Assembly: GCA_016218825.1 (NCBI GenBank)
Contig: JACRCV010000086.1
Coordinates: 62,001-126,000 of the forward strand
Length of the DNA: 64,000 bases
Reading direction: 5' to 3'
Origin: Deltaproteobacteria bacterium
GTDB taxonomy: Bacteria; Myxococcota; XYA12-FULL-58-9
This document shows, in pieces, positions 1 through 7,564 of the stretch. The notes under the pieces were generated by a model. The model was not told the origin of the DNA, made no database searches, and saw only the letters and a list, made by a program, of their open reading frames with translations. Position 1 is the first letter of the stretch; each line of letters opens with the position of its first letter. The translations under genes were made by a program, and so were the position numbers.

Positions 1-348
1 CATCACCGCGCCGTCGAACGTCGTCATGTCGATGGCGTTGGAGAAGTCGGCGTACAGCGCGGTGGTGACCGCCCAGCCGTCGAGGGTGCGCAAGCCGGCG
101 CGGATGGCGTTGGTGGTGTCGTCGTCGCCTGGGCAGAAGGGGATGCCGATCTTGCCGGTCTGCGGATCTTTGGCGAGATCAGTGGGATACGGCACCTTGC
201 TGGCGCACGGATTGGCGGCGTCAGGCGCGAAGATCGCGACCGTGGACGCACTGTTCGTAGGCATTGGGCCGTCCGACTCGACGGTCGGGGCACACGCCAA
301 CATCAGACCCAAGACAGCACTGGACAACACAGCCGTATCGACACGCAT
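1..348 (-). CDS. Predicted lipoprotein, N-terminal part (runs off the left edge)
   Basis: This reading frame is open from an ATG at 348 to the window edge, 116 codons, so only the N-terminus is visible. It begins with a short hydrophobic signal ending LMLAC, a somewhat non-standard lipobox (Met at -3) with Cys19 as the likely acylated residue. The mature part contains a segment of the form PYPTDL followed by GIPFCPG and then TLDGWAVTTALYADFSNAID. That order (pro-tyr/phe-pro-x-asp-leu, then a short substrate-like loop, then TLDGF/W and an ID-T motif) resembles the N-terminal domain of the VolA/Pla-1 type bacterial lipases, from memory of the family; no catalytic domain is visible here, so the function is open. 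It is divergent from the zinc-ribbon gene at 564, with about 215 bases between them in which I see no other gene. Confidence 0.7.
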   Translation of the reverse strand, partial: MRVDTAVLSSAVLGLMLACAPTVESDGPMPTNSASTVAIFAPDAANPCASKVPYPTDLAKDPQTGKIGIPFCPGDDDTTNAIRAGLRTLDGWAVTTALYADFSNAIDMTTFDGAVM

Positions 349-563
349 AATCGCCCCCTTTGTTAGAGGTGGTGGGGTTTGTCGATGGAGTCCATTGGCT
401 AGTGGAAACCACCTTCGGATGTTGCGCGGCTATCACGCACCTCGAGGAAAGGCAATCGACTAGAAGGGTTAGGCCAGAGCTGCGGCCGCTCGGGTCCGCG
501 GGCGCTTCGGCGCCGACCGGGAACGTGGTAGCGGTGAGGGCAGGGGCAGGTGAAGGGCCAAAG

Positions 564-1163
564 GTGAGCACGCGACGTTGTCCGGCGTGTCAGGTGGCGC
601 TCGTCGAGGAGCGCTTGGAGGACATCTACGGCCAGCCGTTGGTGATCGATCAGTGCGGCCGCTGCGGCGGGTTCTGGTTCGACAAGAACGAGATCTTCCG
701 CATCACCCGGCACCTCGCCGACGCCGCCGGCCATGCTGCGCCCTCTGTGGCCGCGAAGCTTTGCGCCACGCCCGCGCCGCGGTGTCCGGTGTGCGCCATC
801 CCCCTGTCGCGCCTGGTCGAGAACCGCTACCCCGAAGAGCTCTGCATCTGGCAGTGCGGCGCCTGCTTGGGGATGTGGCTCGGCCCCGACGATCTGCACG
901 CGTTCTACGAGTTTCGTCAGGTCCGGCTCGCGGCGATGAAGGCCGCCGACCAGCGCTCCCTCGAGGAGGCGCGGCAGCGTGAGACCGCCTACGGCATCAT
1001 CCGCAAGACGACCGCGGTCAACGACGCCGAGCTGCCGGTGGCGAAAGAAGTGGCGATGACGGCGCTCGGCGCGCTCTTGCCCCCGTGGGCGGCGGTGGTG
1101 CTCGGGTTGGTCGGGGCGCTCTATGAGGTGGCGAGGGAGAAGATGTCGGGGCGCGGGACCTGA
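564..1163 (+). CDS. Double TFIIB-type zinc-ribbon protein
   Basis: A 199-residue protein beginning at GTG 564; the start is supported by GAAGGG six bases upstream and by the fact that the first zinc knuckle begins at residue 6. Two zinc ribbons are visible: CPAC at 6-9 with CGRCGGFWFD at 31-40, and CPVC at 74-77 with CGACLGMW at 98-105. Both CxxC-CxxC pairs and the GG(F/M)W signature match the zf-TFIIB (PF13453-like) family. A Lys/Glu/Arg-rich helical stretch follows (about 120-155), and then a hydrophobic segment near residues 167-190 (ALGALLPPWAAVVLGLVGAL) suggests a membrane anchor. The frame stays open upstream to 360 but that part shows no conserved sequence. The role is unknown; family members are usually uncharacterised. 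It lies just upstream of proB without obvious functional linkage. Confidence 0.8.
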   Translation: MSTRRCPACQVALVEERLEDIYGQPLVIDQCGRCGGFWFDKNEIFRITRHLADAAGHAAPSVAAKLCATPAPRCPVCAIPLSRLVENRYPEELCIWQCGACLGMWLGPDDLHAFYEFRQVRLAAMKAADQRSLEEARQRETAYGIIRKTTAVNDAELPVAKEVAMTALGALLPPWAAVVLGLVGALYEVAREKMSGRGT

Positions 1164-1234
1164 GCCGGCTGTCGGGCCGCGACGTCTTGACCGCAGCCGA
1201 AGGTCCTCCGTTGCGACCCGCCGCCCCCGACCCT

Positions 1235-2101
1235 ATGATGCCGCCGATGCCACACAAGACAAGCCCGGATTCGACGCGCAAGGCCGTCAAAGAGGCCGAG
1301 CGCGTGGTGTTGAAGGTCGGCACCCGCGTGCTCACCCACGACGACGGTCACCTGGCGCTGGCGCGCCTGTTTCAGCTCATCGAGACCGCGGCGAGCTTGC
1401 GGCGCGAGGGGCGCGACGTCTTGATCGTCAGCTCCGGCGCGGTCGGTCTCGGGCGCGACGCGTTGGGGTTGGCGAAGAGGAGCGTCGACCTGTCGACCAA
1501 GCAGGCGTGCGCCGCGGTCGGCCAGAGCCGGCTGATGGGCCTGTACCAGGAGGGCTTCAGCCGCCTGGGGTTGGTCTGCGCCCAGGTGCTGCTCACCCAG
1601 ACCGACTTCGCGACCAGCGAGCGCCACGACACCTTGCGCCGCGCGCTGGTGCGGCTCTTGGCGTTGGGCGTCATCCCGGTCATCAACGAGAACGACGTGG
1701 TTTCGACCGTCGAGCTCGAGACCGCGTCGATGAACGGCGCCCCGATCTTCGGCGACAACGACCAGCTCTCGGCGCTGGTGGCCACCCAGCTCGAGGCCCA
1801 TCTGCTGGTGCTGCTCACCGACGTCCCGGGCGTCTACGCCCGCGACCCGCATCGCGACCCCTCGGCGCCGCTCTTGAGCGAGGTCAAAGACGGCGACGCC
1901 CTCGACATCGACCTGAGCGGCAAGAGCAGCCACGCCGGCCGCGGCGGCATGCGCACCAAGGTCGAGGCCGCGCGCCTCGCGACCAAGGCCGGCTGCCACG
2001 CGGTCATCACCTCGGGGCTGGCGATGGAGACCCTCGGCGAGGTCATGGCCGGTAAACCGCTCGGCACCTGGTTCGTCGCCGCGCCCCGAGGCAAGGCGTG
2101 A
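1235..2101 (+). CDS. proB: Glutamate 5-kinase
   Basis: Catalyses ATP-dependent phosphorylation of L-glutamate to gamma-glutamyl phosphate, the first step of proline synthesis in the cytoplasm. The amino-acid-kinase fold is clear: VVLKVGTRVLT near the N-terminus (nucleotide/glutamate site), SSGAVGLGRDALGL, the INENDVV segment, FGDNDQLSALVA and LLTDVPGVYARDP, then GRGGMRTKVEAARLATKAGC. The protein is about 285 residues and ends soon after the kinase domain, so the C-terminal PUA domain found in the E. coli enzyme (367 residues) is absent; kinase-only versions are known. The frame extends upstream to a TTG at 1187; no good ribosome-binding site decides between ATG 1235 and ATG 1247, so the start is uncertain by a few codons. 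The stop overlaps the GTG start of proA by four bases (GTGA), indicating translational coupling. Confidence 0.93.
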   Translation: MMPPMPHKTSPDSTRKAVKEAERVVLKVGTRVLTHDDGHLALARLFQLIETAASLRREGRDVLIVSSGAVGLGRDALGLAKRSVDLSTKQACAAVGQSRLMGLYQEGFSRLGLVCAQVLLTQTDFATSERHDTLRRALVRLLALGVIPVINENDVVSTVELETASMNGAPIFGDNDQLSALVATQLEAHLLVLLTDVPGVYARDPHRDPSAPLLSEVKDGDALDIDLSGKSSHAGRGGMRTKVEAARLATKAGCHAVITSGLAMETLGEVMAGKPLGTWFVAAPRGKA

Positions 2102-3390
2102 CGACCGAGCTCGAAGCCCAGGTCGGAGGTCTGCGCGCCGCCCAGCGCCGGCTCGCGGCGGCACCGGCCGCGGCTCGCAGCGCCGCGCTGTCGCGCCTCG
2201 GACAATTGCTCGGTGAGCGGGCGGCCGAGATCGCGACCGCCAACGACGCCGATCGCGCCGAGGCGCAAGAGAGCGCGCTCGCACCGGAGCTGATGGCGCG
2301 CTTGACGTTGTCGGCGGCGAAGCTCGCGGCGCTTCGCGATGGGATCGGGCAGCTGTCGCGGGCGCCGGATCCGATCGGCGCCGTCACCCGCAAGACCGAG
2401 CTCGATCGCGGCCTGGTGCTGACCGAGATCAAGGGCCCGATCGGGGTGCTCTTGGTGGTCTTCGAGAGCCGGCCGGACGCGGTGGCTCAGATCGGCAGCC
2501 TCGCGATCCGCTCCGCGAACGGCATCATCTTGAAGGGGGGGAGCGAGGCGCGGCGTTCGAATCGCGCCCTCGGCGATTGCCTGCACCTGGCGCTTTCGGC
2601 CGCGGGCTTGCCGGCCGAGGCGGTGCTGATGGTCGAGGAGCGCACCGCGGTCGCCGAGATCCTGAAGCTCGACGAGCTCGTCGACGTCGTCATCCCGCGC
2701 GGCAGCAAGACGCTGGTGCACGAGATCAAACGGGCGACGCGGATCCCGGTCTTGGGGCACGCCGAAGGCGTCTGCCACGTCTACATCGACAAAGACGCCG
2801 ACCCCGAGATGGCGACGCGGATCGTGCTCGACGGCAAGTGCGACTACCCCGCGGCGTGCAACGCCACCGAGGCGGTGCTCGTGCACCAAGACGCAGTGTC
2901 GATGCTGCCGGCGCTCGGAGCGGCGCTCCGGGCCGCCGGGGTCGAGCTCCGCGCCGACGACCGGGCGCGCGCTCACCTCGAAGGGGCCAGGGCGGCGACC
3001 GCGGCCGACTGGGGCACGGAGTTCGGCGCGCTCATCCTCGCGGTCCGGGTCGTCGACGACCTCGACCAGGCCATCGCCCACATCGCGCGCTACGGCAGCG
3101 CCCACACCGACGCGATCGTGACCGACGACGAGGCCGCGGCGAAGCGCTTCATCGCCGCGGTCGACTCGGCGTCGGTGTTTCACAACGCCAGCACCCGCAT
3201 GGCGGACGGCTACCGCTACGGCCTGGGTGCGGAGGTGGGCATCAGCACCGCGCGCATTCACGCCCGCGGCCCGATGGGGGTCGAAGGTCTGCTCACCGGG
3301 CGTTGGGTGCTTCGCGGCCACGGCCAGGGCGCCGGCGACTACGGGCCCGGCAAGCGCGCCTTCGTGCATCGACCGCTGCCGATCGACTGA
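2098..3390 (+). CDS. proA: Gamma-glutamyl phosphate reductase
   Basis: NADPH-dependent reductase of the aldehyde dehydrogenase superfamily that turns gamma-glutamyl phosphate into glutamate 5-semialdehyde, the second step of proline synthesis. The 430-residue length is normal for ProA. Visible signatures are GPIGVLLVVFESRPDA near 125, the segment LKGGSEARRSN, the region around VIPRGSKTLVHEIKR, and the catalytic-cysteine motif DYPAACNATEAVLVH. The C-terminal half carries HTDAIVTDD and the ProA-typical VFHNASTRMADGYRYGLGAEVGIST. It starts at GTG 2098, overlapping the proB stop, so the two enzymes sharing a labile intermediate are made together. The gene ends 70 bases before the lexA start; no terminator is evident in that gap, which instead contains the lexA promoter. 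Confidence 0.96.
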   Translation: MTTELEAQVGGLRAAQRRLAAAPAAARSAALSRLGQLLGERAAEIATANDADRAEAQESALAPELMARLTLSAAKLAALRDGIGQLSRAPDPIGAVTRKTELDRGLVLTEIKGPIGVLLVVFESRPDAVAQIGSLAIRSANGIILKGGSEARRSNRALGDCLHLALSAAGLPAEAVLMVEERTAVAEILKLDELVDVVIPRGSKTLVHEIKRATRIPVLGHAEGVCHVYIDKDADPEMATRIVLDGKCDYPAACNATEAVLVHQDAVSMLPALGAALRAAGVELRADDRARAHLEGARAATAADWGTEFGALILAVRVVDDLDQAIAHIARYGSAHTDAIVTDDEAAAKRFIAAVDSASVFHNASTRMADGYRYGLGAEVGISTARIHARGPMGVEGLLTGRWVLRGHGQGAGDYGPGKRAFVHRPLPID

Positions 3391-3404
3391 CCCCGGCCCG
3401 AAGT

Positions 3405-3444
3405 TTGACATCTGTTCGTTTGTTCATGTAAACATATGTTCAGT
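3405..3444 (+). promoter_or_regulatory. lexA promoter with Myxococcus-type LexA operator
   Basis: A perfect -35 hexamer TTGACA lies at 3405-3410. About 18 bases downstream is TAAACA (3429-3434) as a weak -10. Overlapping it, 3428-3444 reads GTAAACATATGTTCAGT. From memory the LexA box described in Myxococcus xanthus is CTRHAMRYBYGTTCAGS; this site matches at all but three positions, including the whole GTTCAG half. The placement over the putative -10 is what autorepression needs. Confidence 0.75.
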
Positions 3445-3460
3445 ATCAGCGGAGGGTCCG

Positions 3461-4114
3461 ATGTCGAAGCTACCCGAGCTCACCGGCCGCCAGCGCGCGG
3501 TCATTGATTTCATTCAAGATCGCATCCGCGCCTGGGGCTATCCGCCGACGATCCGGGAGATTGGCGAGCACTTGGGCATCAAGTCGACGAACGGGGTCGC
3601 CGACCATCTGAAGGCGTTGCAGCGCAAGGGCTATTTGACGCACGAGGAGATGAAGTCGCGGACGTTGCGGCCGGTGGCGGCGGGGGCGACGTTGGTGCGG
3701 GCGTTGTTGCCGCGGGCCGGCGAGGGGGTGGCGATCCCGTTGTTGGGGCGGGTGGCGGCGGGTGAGCCGATCCTGGCCGAGGAGCACGCCGAGGGCACGG
3801 TGGTGGTCGACAGCGTCCTGGTCGGCGACCACAAGACGCTGTTCGCGCTCAAGGTGGTGGGCGACTCGATGATCGGCGACGGCATCCTGGACGGCGACTA
3901 CATCTTCGTGCGCAAGCGCGCGCACGCCGACGCCGGCGACATCGTCGTGGTGATCATCGACAACGAGGCCACGGTGAAGCGCTACTTTCCCGAGGGCGAT
4001 CGCATCCGCTTGCAGCCGGCGAACCCGAGCATGCAGCCGATCTACATTCGGCAGCAGGACTTCAAGGACGTGCAGATCATCGGGCTCGTGGTCGGCGTCT
4101 ACCGCAAGCTCTAG
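3461..4114 (+). CDS. lexA: LexA repressor (SOS response)
   Basis: A 217-residue SOS repressor. The N-terminal winged helix (about 5-70) has the LexA pattern LTGRQRAVIDFIQDRIR, YPPTIREIGEHLGI and the recognition-helix region STNGVADHLKALQRKGYL. The C-terminal peptidase half has the scissile Ala100-Gly101 in RVAAGEP, the nucleophile Ser136 in GDSMIGDGI and the general base Lys173 in ATVKRYF, so RecA-stimulated self-cleavage should be intact. ATG 3461 is chosen because GGAGGG sits at 3451-3456, and the DNA-binding domain begins at once; the longer open frame upstream overlaps proA and the operator. The operator just upstream supports autoregulation. The stop overlaps by four bases the stop of a small convergent gene at 4111. 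Confidence 0.97.
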   Translation: MSKLPELTGRQRAVIDFIQDRIRAWGYPPTIREIGEHLGIKSTNGVADHLKALQRKGYLTHEEMKSRTLRPVAAGATLVRALLPRAGEGVAIPLLGRVAAGEPILAEEHAEGTVVVDSVLVGDHKTLFALKVVGDSMIGDGILDGDYIFVRKRAHADAGDIVVVIIDNEATVKRYFPEGDRIRLQPANPSMQPIYIRQQDFKDVQIIGLVVGVYRKL

Positions 4115-4305
4115 GCGTCGTCGTCGGTCGGCGCGGCGCTCCCTTTGCTCTTCGTGGCTAGGCGGGTCTCGAGCTCGTCGCAGAGCGCCAAGATCGTGTC
4201 CAGCTGCTCTTCGAGGTGCGCCAGCTGTTCGCGCCGCACCAGCCCGGGGTTCGAGACCGCGAGCCATTCTTTGACGAGGTCGACGAGGGCGTCCTTCGAC
4301 TTCAT
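4111..4305 (-). CDS. Small helical hypothetical protein
   Basis: A possible 64-residue protein convergent with lexA (the two stops overlap by four bases). The sequence is rich in Leu, Glu and Ala with a heptad-like stretch (LAHLEEQLDTILALCDELE), compatible with one or two amphipathic helices or a short coiled coil, and ends in a Ser/Asp-rich tail. No family is recognised. Support is limited: the ATG at 4305, a reasonable codon composition, and the lack of another gene on either strand in this gap. It could be a chance frame in high-G+C DNA. Nothing in the context suggests a role, although an antitermination or SOS link cannot be inferred from position alone. Confidence 0.5.
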   Translation of the reverse strand: MKSKDALVDLVKEWLAVSNPGLVRREQLAHLEEQLDTILALCDELETRLATKSKGSAAPTDDDA

Positions 4306-4376
4306 GCGGCCACGCTAACGGCCGCGGCCGGCTCGGTCAATGGCGGCGGCGGCGGCGGCGTGTTATCTCAGCTGCC

Positions 4377-5297
4377 GTGACCCGGCCCAGGTTGCGCATC
4401 GTCACCGGTAAAGGCGGCGTCGGCAAGACGACGGTGGCCACGGCGCTGGCGCTCGCCGAAGCGGGTCGGGGGCAGCGGACGTTGCTCGCGGAGATCAACG
4501 GCCGCGATCGCGTCGCCAGCGTCCTCGGTATTCCGCCGGTCGGGGCGAGCATCTGCCAGGCGGGTGAGCGGCTGTCGGTGGTCGACATGAACCCGCGCGC
4601 CGCGATCCACGAGTACGCCCTGATGGTGTTTCGCTTCGAGGCGATCGTGCACGCGGTGTTCGACAACCGGGTCGTGCGCCGCTTCCTCGCCCTGATCCCA
4701 TCTTTGGGCGAGCTGGTGATGCTCGGCAAGGTCTGGTTCCACATCCAGGAGGTTCAAGACGACCGGCCGCGCTTCGACGTCGTCGTCTTGGACGCGCCGT
4801 CCACCGGGCACGCGATGTCGATGCTACGGGCGCCGGCGATGGTGCAGCACGCGATCCCGCCGGGGCCGCTGCGCGACATCACCCGGGACATCATCGCTCT
4901 GATCTCCGACCCGGAGCGCACCCACCTGCACGTGGTAACGACCCCCGAAGAGATGCCGGTCACCGAAGCGGTCGAGCTCGAGTGCGCCGCCGCCGAGGTG
5001 CTCCAGATGAAGCTCGGCTTTTCGGTCATCAACTGCCGCCTCGGGCCGCTATCGGCCGCCGCCCTCGAGAAGCTCGAGGCCTCGAGTGACCCGGAGGTGC
5101 GTCAGGTGGTGGCGACCCTGCGACAGCGCGAGACCCGCCGGCTGCAAGGCGAGGAGCAGCTCCGCCGGCTGCCGGCGCACATGCTGGAGGCGGCGGTGGG
5201 GCTGCCGCGGCTCTTGGACGCGCTGCCCGGCCGGGCCGGGGTCAAGCGGCTCGCCGAGCTGTTGCTGCCGGCGCTCGAGCGGGAGGAGCAGCCGTGA
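4377..5297 (+). CDS. ArsA/Get3-family ATPase, first subunit
   Basis: A 306-residue SIMIBI-class P-loop ATPase of the ArsA/Get3 family. The deviant Walker A motif GKGGVGKTT is at residues 11-19, including the signature lysine (K12) that reaches across the dimer interface. Switch-like segments follow: AEINGRDRVASVLG (A-loop region) and VVVLDAPSTGHAMSML. These enzymes form ATP-driven clamps; ArsA drives anion efflux and Get3 delivers tail-anchored membrane proteins, but bacterial orphans like this have no settled function. No CxxC metal-binding pair of Get3 or arsenite-site cysteines stands out. The gene starts at GTG 4377 after a short run of GGC repeats (about 4341-4361), and its end overlaps the next ATPase gene by four bases, so the products probably pair as a heterodimer equivalent to the two halves of ArsA. 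Confidence 0.88.
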   Translation: MTRPRLRIVTGKGGVGKTTVATALALAEAGRGQRTLLAEINGRDRVASVLGIPPVGASICQAGERLSVVDMNPRAAIHEYALMVFRFEAIVHAVFDNRVVRRFLALIPSLGELVMLGKVWFHIQEVQDDRPRFDVVVLDAPSTGHAMSMLRAPAMVQHAIPPGPLRDITRDIIALISDPERTHLHVVTTPEEMPVTEAVELECAAAEVLQMKLGFSVINCRLGPLSAAALEKLEASSDPEVRQVVATLRQRETRRLQGEEQLRRLPAHMLEAAVGLPRLLDALPGRAGVKRLAELLLPALEREEQP

Positions 5298-6397
5298 CCG
5301 GGCCGTTCGCGGACCGCAAGGTGGTGGTGGCGGTCGGCACCGGCGGCGTCGGCAAGACCACGGTGTCGGCGGCGCTCGCCATCGCCGCGGCGGCCTCGGG
5401 GCGGCGGACGCTGGTGATGACGATCGATCCGGCGCGGCGCCTGGCGCACGCGCTCGGGGTCGCGGACCACGGCAACGTCGAGCGCGAGATCGAGCCCGAG
5501 CGCCTCAGAGCCGCCGGCATCGTGCTCCAGGCGCCCCTGTGGGTCATGGCGCCCGACGTCAAGAGGACCTTCGACGAGATCGTGGCGCGCGCGCCGCTGT
5601 CGGAGGAGAAGCGGCAGCAGGTGTTCAACAACCGCATCTACCAGCACTTCTCCAGCGCCCTCGCCGGCTCGCACGAGTACGCCGCGGTGCAGAAGCTCTA
5701 CGAGGTGTACAAGAGCGGTCGTTACGACCTCATCGTCTTGGACACGCCGCCGGCGCAGAACGCCGCCGACTTCCTCGACGCTCCGGGCCGGGTGCTCGAC
5801 TTCCTCGAGAACGAGACCCTGCAGTGGTTGCTGCGGCCCTACGTCGGCAACGGCCTGCCGTTCAAGGTGCTCGACATCGGCAGCAGCTTCTTCTGGCGGA
5901 CGCTCGGCGGCATGGCCGGCGGGGACACCTTGCGCGAGCTCGCGGAGTTCATCTTGTCGTTCCGCGGCATGTACGACGGCTTTCGGGAGCGCTCGCGGCA
6001 GGTCAGCGAGCTGTTGGCCTCCGATGCTCTCGCCTTCGTCCTCGTCACCACGACCTCGTTGATGCAGCAGCGGGCGATGTGGCACTTCAAGGAGGAGCTG
6101 CGCGCCCAGGGCCTCGCGGTCCGCGCGGTCATCGTCAACCGGGTGCGGGCGATGCCGGCGTGGGACCAGCAGGCGGCCGGCCGTGCCGGCGCGCTCTTGT
6201 CGCGGCTCGACCCCGAGGTCGCCGCCGAGGTGGAGCGTGCGGCGCGCGAGGAGTGGGTGTTGGCGGAGGCCGACCTCAGGGCGGTGCGCGAGCTCGAGGC
6301 GCGGCTCGGTGGCGTGCCGGTCACCCTGATCCACGAGCGACCCACCGACGTTCACGATCTCTTTGGGCTCGCGAACGTGGCGTCGACGTTCCTTTAG
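5294..6397 (+). CDS. ArsA/Get3-family ATPase, second subunit
   Basis: A 367-residue paralogue of the preceding ATPase, started by a GTG within the GTGA overlap. Its P-loop reads GTGGVGKTT at 15-23: the catalytic lysine is present but the ArsA/MinD signature lysine (second position of GKGGVGKT) is Thr. Other family marks are MTIDPARRLAHALG and DLIVLDTPPAQNAADFLDAP, the latter with the conserved D-T-P-P-A. A long central region (about 180-270) is mostly helical and hydrophobic in patches (FILSFRGMYDGF, ALAFVLVTTTSLMQQ), as in the Get3 helical domain that binds hydrophobic clients. The tight coupling with the upstream copy and the loss of the signature lysine in only one of the pair suggest an asymmetric heterodimer. 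Substrate unknown. Confidence 0.87.
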   Translation: MTGPFADRKVVVAVGTGGVGKTTVSAALAIAAAASGRRTLVMTIDPARRLAHALGVADHGNVEREIEPERLRAAGIVLQAPLWVMAPDVKRTFDEIVARAPLSEEKRQQVFNNRIYQHFSSALAGSHEYAAVQKLYEVYKSGRYDLIVLDTPPAQNAADFLDAPGRVLDFLENETLQWLLRPYVGNGLPFKVLDIGSSFFWRTLGGMAGGDTLRELAEFILSFRGMYDGFRERSRQVSELLASDALAFVLVTTTSLMQQRAMWHFKEELRAQGLAVRAVIVNRVRAMPAWDQQAAGRAGALLSRLDPEVAAEVERAAREEWVLAEADLRAVRELEARLGGVPVTLIHERPTDVHDLFGLANVASTFL

Positions 6398-6445
6398 TTG
6401 ACCCCGTTTGCTTCCCGAGGATACTGTCAGCCGATAGGAGGCAGC

Positions 6446-7363
6446 ATGGGGCTCACGACGAGGCTGGCGTTGTCCGTGGTGGCCGCGGCGTGGTTATCGG
6501 CGCCGGTCGTCGCGCGCGCCAATCCTTATGACATCTCGGTGAGAGGGTTGGGTCGGCCCGCGACCAACAGCTTGACCGATCCGGCGGTGCTGCGTTACCG
6601 GGCGCTGACCTCGGAGCTGGCGCTGTCGCTAGCTCCCCGGCCGCTGGCGCCGGCCGAGACCCTGGGGCTCTCGGGCTTCGAGTTCTCGCTGGTGTCGACG
6701 CTGGCCGGCATCAGCTCCGGCGAGGCCTACTGGCAGGGGCAGCCCGGGTCACCGATCATCGAGGGCGCCTTGCCGTCGCACGGCAGCCGCGCGGTCCCGA
6801 GCGCGTTGTGGGTCCCGAGCCTGCACGTGCGCAAGGGCCTGCCGTTCTCGACCGAGATCGGCATCAACGGCTCTTACCTGGCGTTCAGCGAGATGGTGAA
6901 CGCCGGCGTCGAGGCCAAGGTCGCGCTGCACGAGTCCTATTTCCGCTATGCGCCGGCGCTGTCGTTTCGCGCCGCCGGCTCGCGGCTCTTCGGCGCCACC
7001 GACTTCGGGATGATCACGGTGGAGGGCGACGCCATGACCTCGCTCGCCTTCGGCGTCGGCGGCATGGCGCAGGTGACGCCGTACGCCGGCTATGGATTGA
7101 TGTATGCCCAGATCGATCACACGGTGATCGACGAGACCCCCTACAAGGTGCTCGACGCCAACGACCAGCAGGGCGGACCGAGCGGCTCGCTGTACAGCTT
7201 CCCGACGCTCGACTGGAACGAGAACCAGCACTCGCGCATCTTCGGCGGCCTGCGGATCAACGTGGCGATGCTCGAGCTCCTCTACGAGTTCGATTTCGGC
7301 ATGGTCGGTTTCAACAAGAAGCAGCTCATCAGCCACTCGTTCAAGCTCGGCCTCGACGTTTGA
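6446..7363 (+). CDS. Predicted outer-membrane beta-barrel protein
   Basis: A 305-residue exported protein. ATG 6446 is chosen because TAGGAGG lies at 6436-6441 and a clean signal peptide follows: MGLTTRLALSVVAAAWL then a cleavage site after ARA (residue 25). The mature chain alternates polar and hydrophobic residues in short strands with many Tyr/Phe and Gly turns (for example YAGYGLMYAQIDHTVI, IFGGLRINVAMLELLYEF) and ends in LISHSFKLGLDV, a plausible terminal beta strand. This is the look of a small Myxococcota outer-membrane barrel; no named family is recognised. It follows the two ATPase genes by 48 bases in the same direction and precedes the TatA-like gene, so it may share their transcript. 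Confidence 0.75.
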   Translation: MGLTTRLALSVVAAAWLSAPVVARANPYDISVRGLGRPATNSLTDPAVLRYRALTSELALSLAPRPLAPAETLGLSGFEFSLVSTLAGISSGEAYWQGQPGSPIIEGALPSHGSRAVPSALWVPSLHVRKGLPFSTEIGINGSYLAFSEMVNAGVEAKVALHESYFRYAPALSFRAAGSRLFGATDFGMITVEGDAMTSLAFGVGGMAQVTPYAGYGLMYAQIDHTVIDETPYKVLDANDQQGGPSGSLYSFPTLDWNENQHSRIFGGLRINVAMLELLYEFDFGMVGFNKKQLISHSFKLGLDV

Positions 7364-7391
7364 TCGCCGCCACCGCGCCCTGCGAGCACCT

Positions 7392-7553
7392 GTGACGCCG
7401 CGCCTCGGGGAGCTGTTCTTGATCGCCGCCGTCGTCGTGGCGGCGGTGGTGTTTCATCGCATCCCGGCGTGGGGTGACGCGCTCAGCCGGCTCTTCGGCC
7501 GGAGGCGGCCAAGCGATCCGCCCGGGAATGGAGTCCCCAACCCCCGGCGTTGA
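7392..7553 (+). CDS. TatA-like single-span membrane microprotein
   Basis: A 53-residue frame from GTG 7392 to TGA 7551-7553. The order is LGELFLIAAVVVAAVVF, then HRIPAWGDALSRLFGRRR, then a Pro/Gly-rich tail. A Gly-Glu-Leu start into one short hydrophobic helix, followed by (K/R)-I/L-P-x-x-G-x-x-L-x-x-L in an amphipathic helix, is the arrangement of TatA/TatE proteins (GEL...FG..KLPE.G..LG). The usual Phe-Gly hinge is not obvious and the amphipathic helix is short. It lies 28 bases after the beta-barrel gene and ends 11 bases before a convergent stop, so it fills the space like a real gene. It could be a truncated or specialised TatA paralogue, or just another single-span protein. No strong ribosome-binding site is seen. 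Confidence 0.55.
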   Translation: MTPRLGELFLIAAVVVAAVVFHRIPAWGDALSRLFGRRRPSDPPGNGVPNPRR

Positions 7554-7564
7554 GACCGCTCCGC

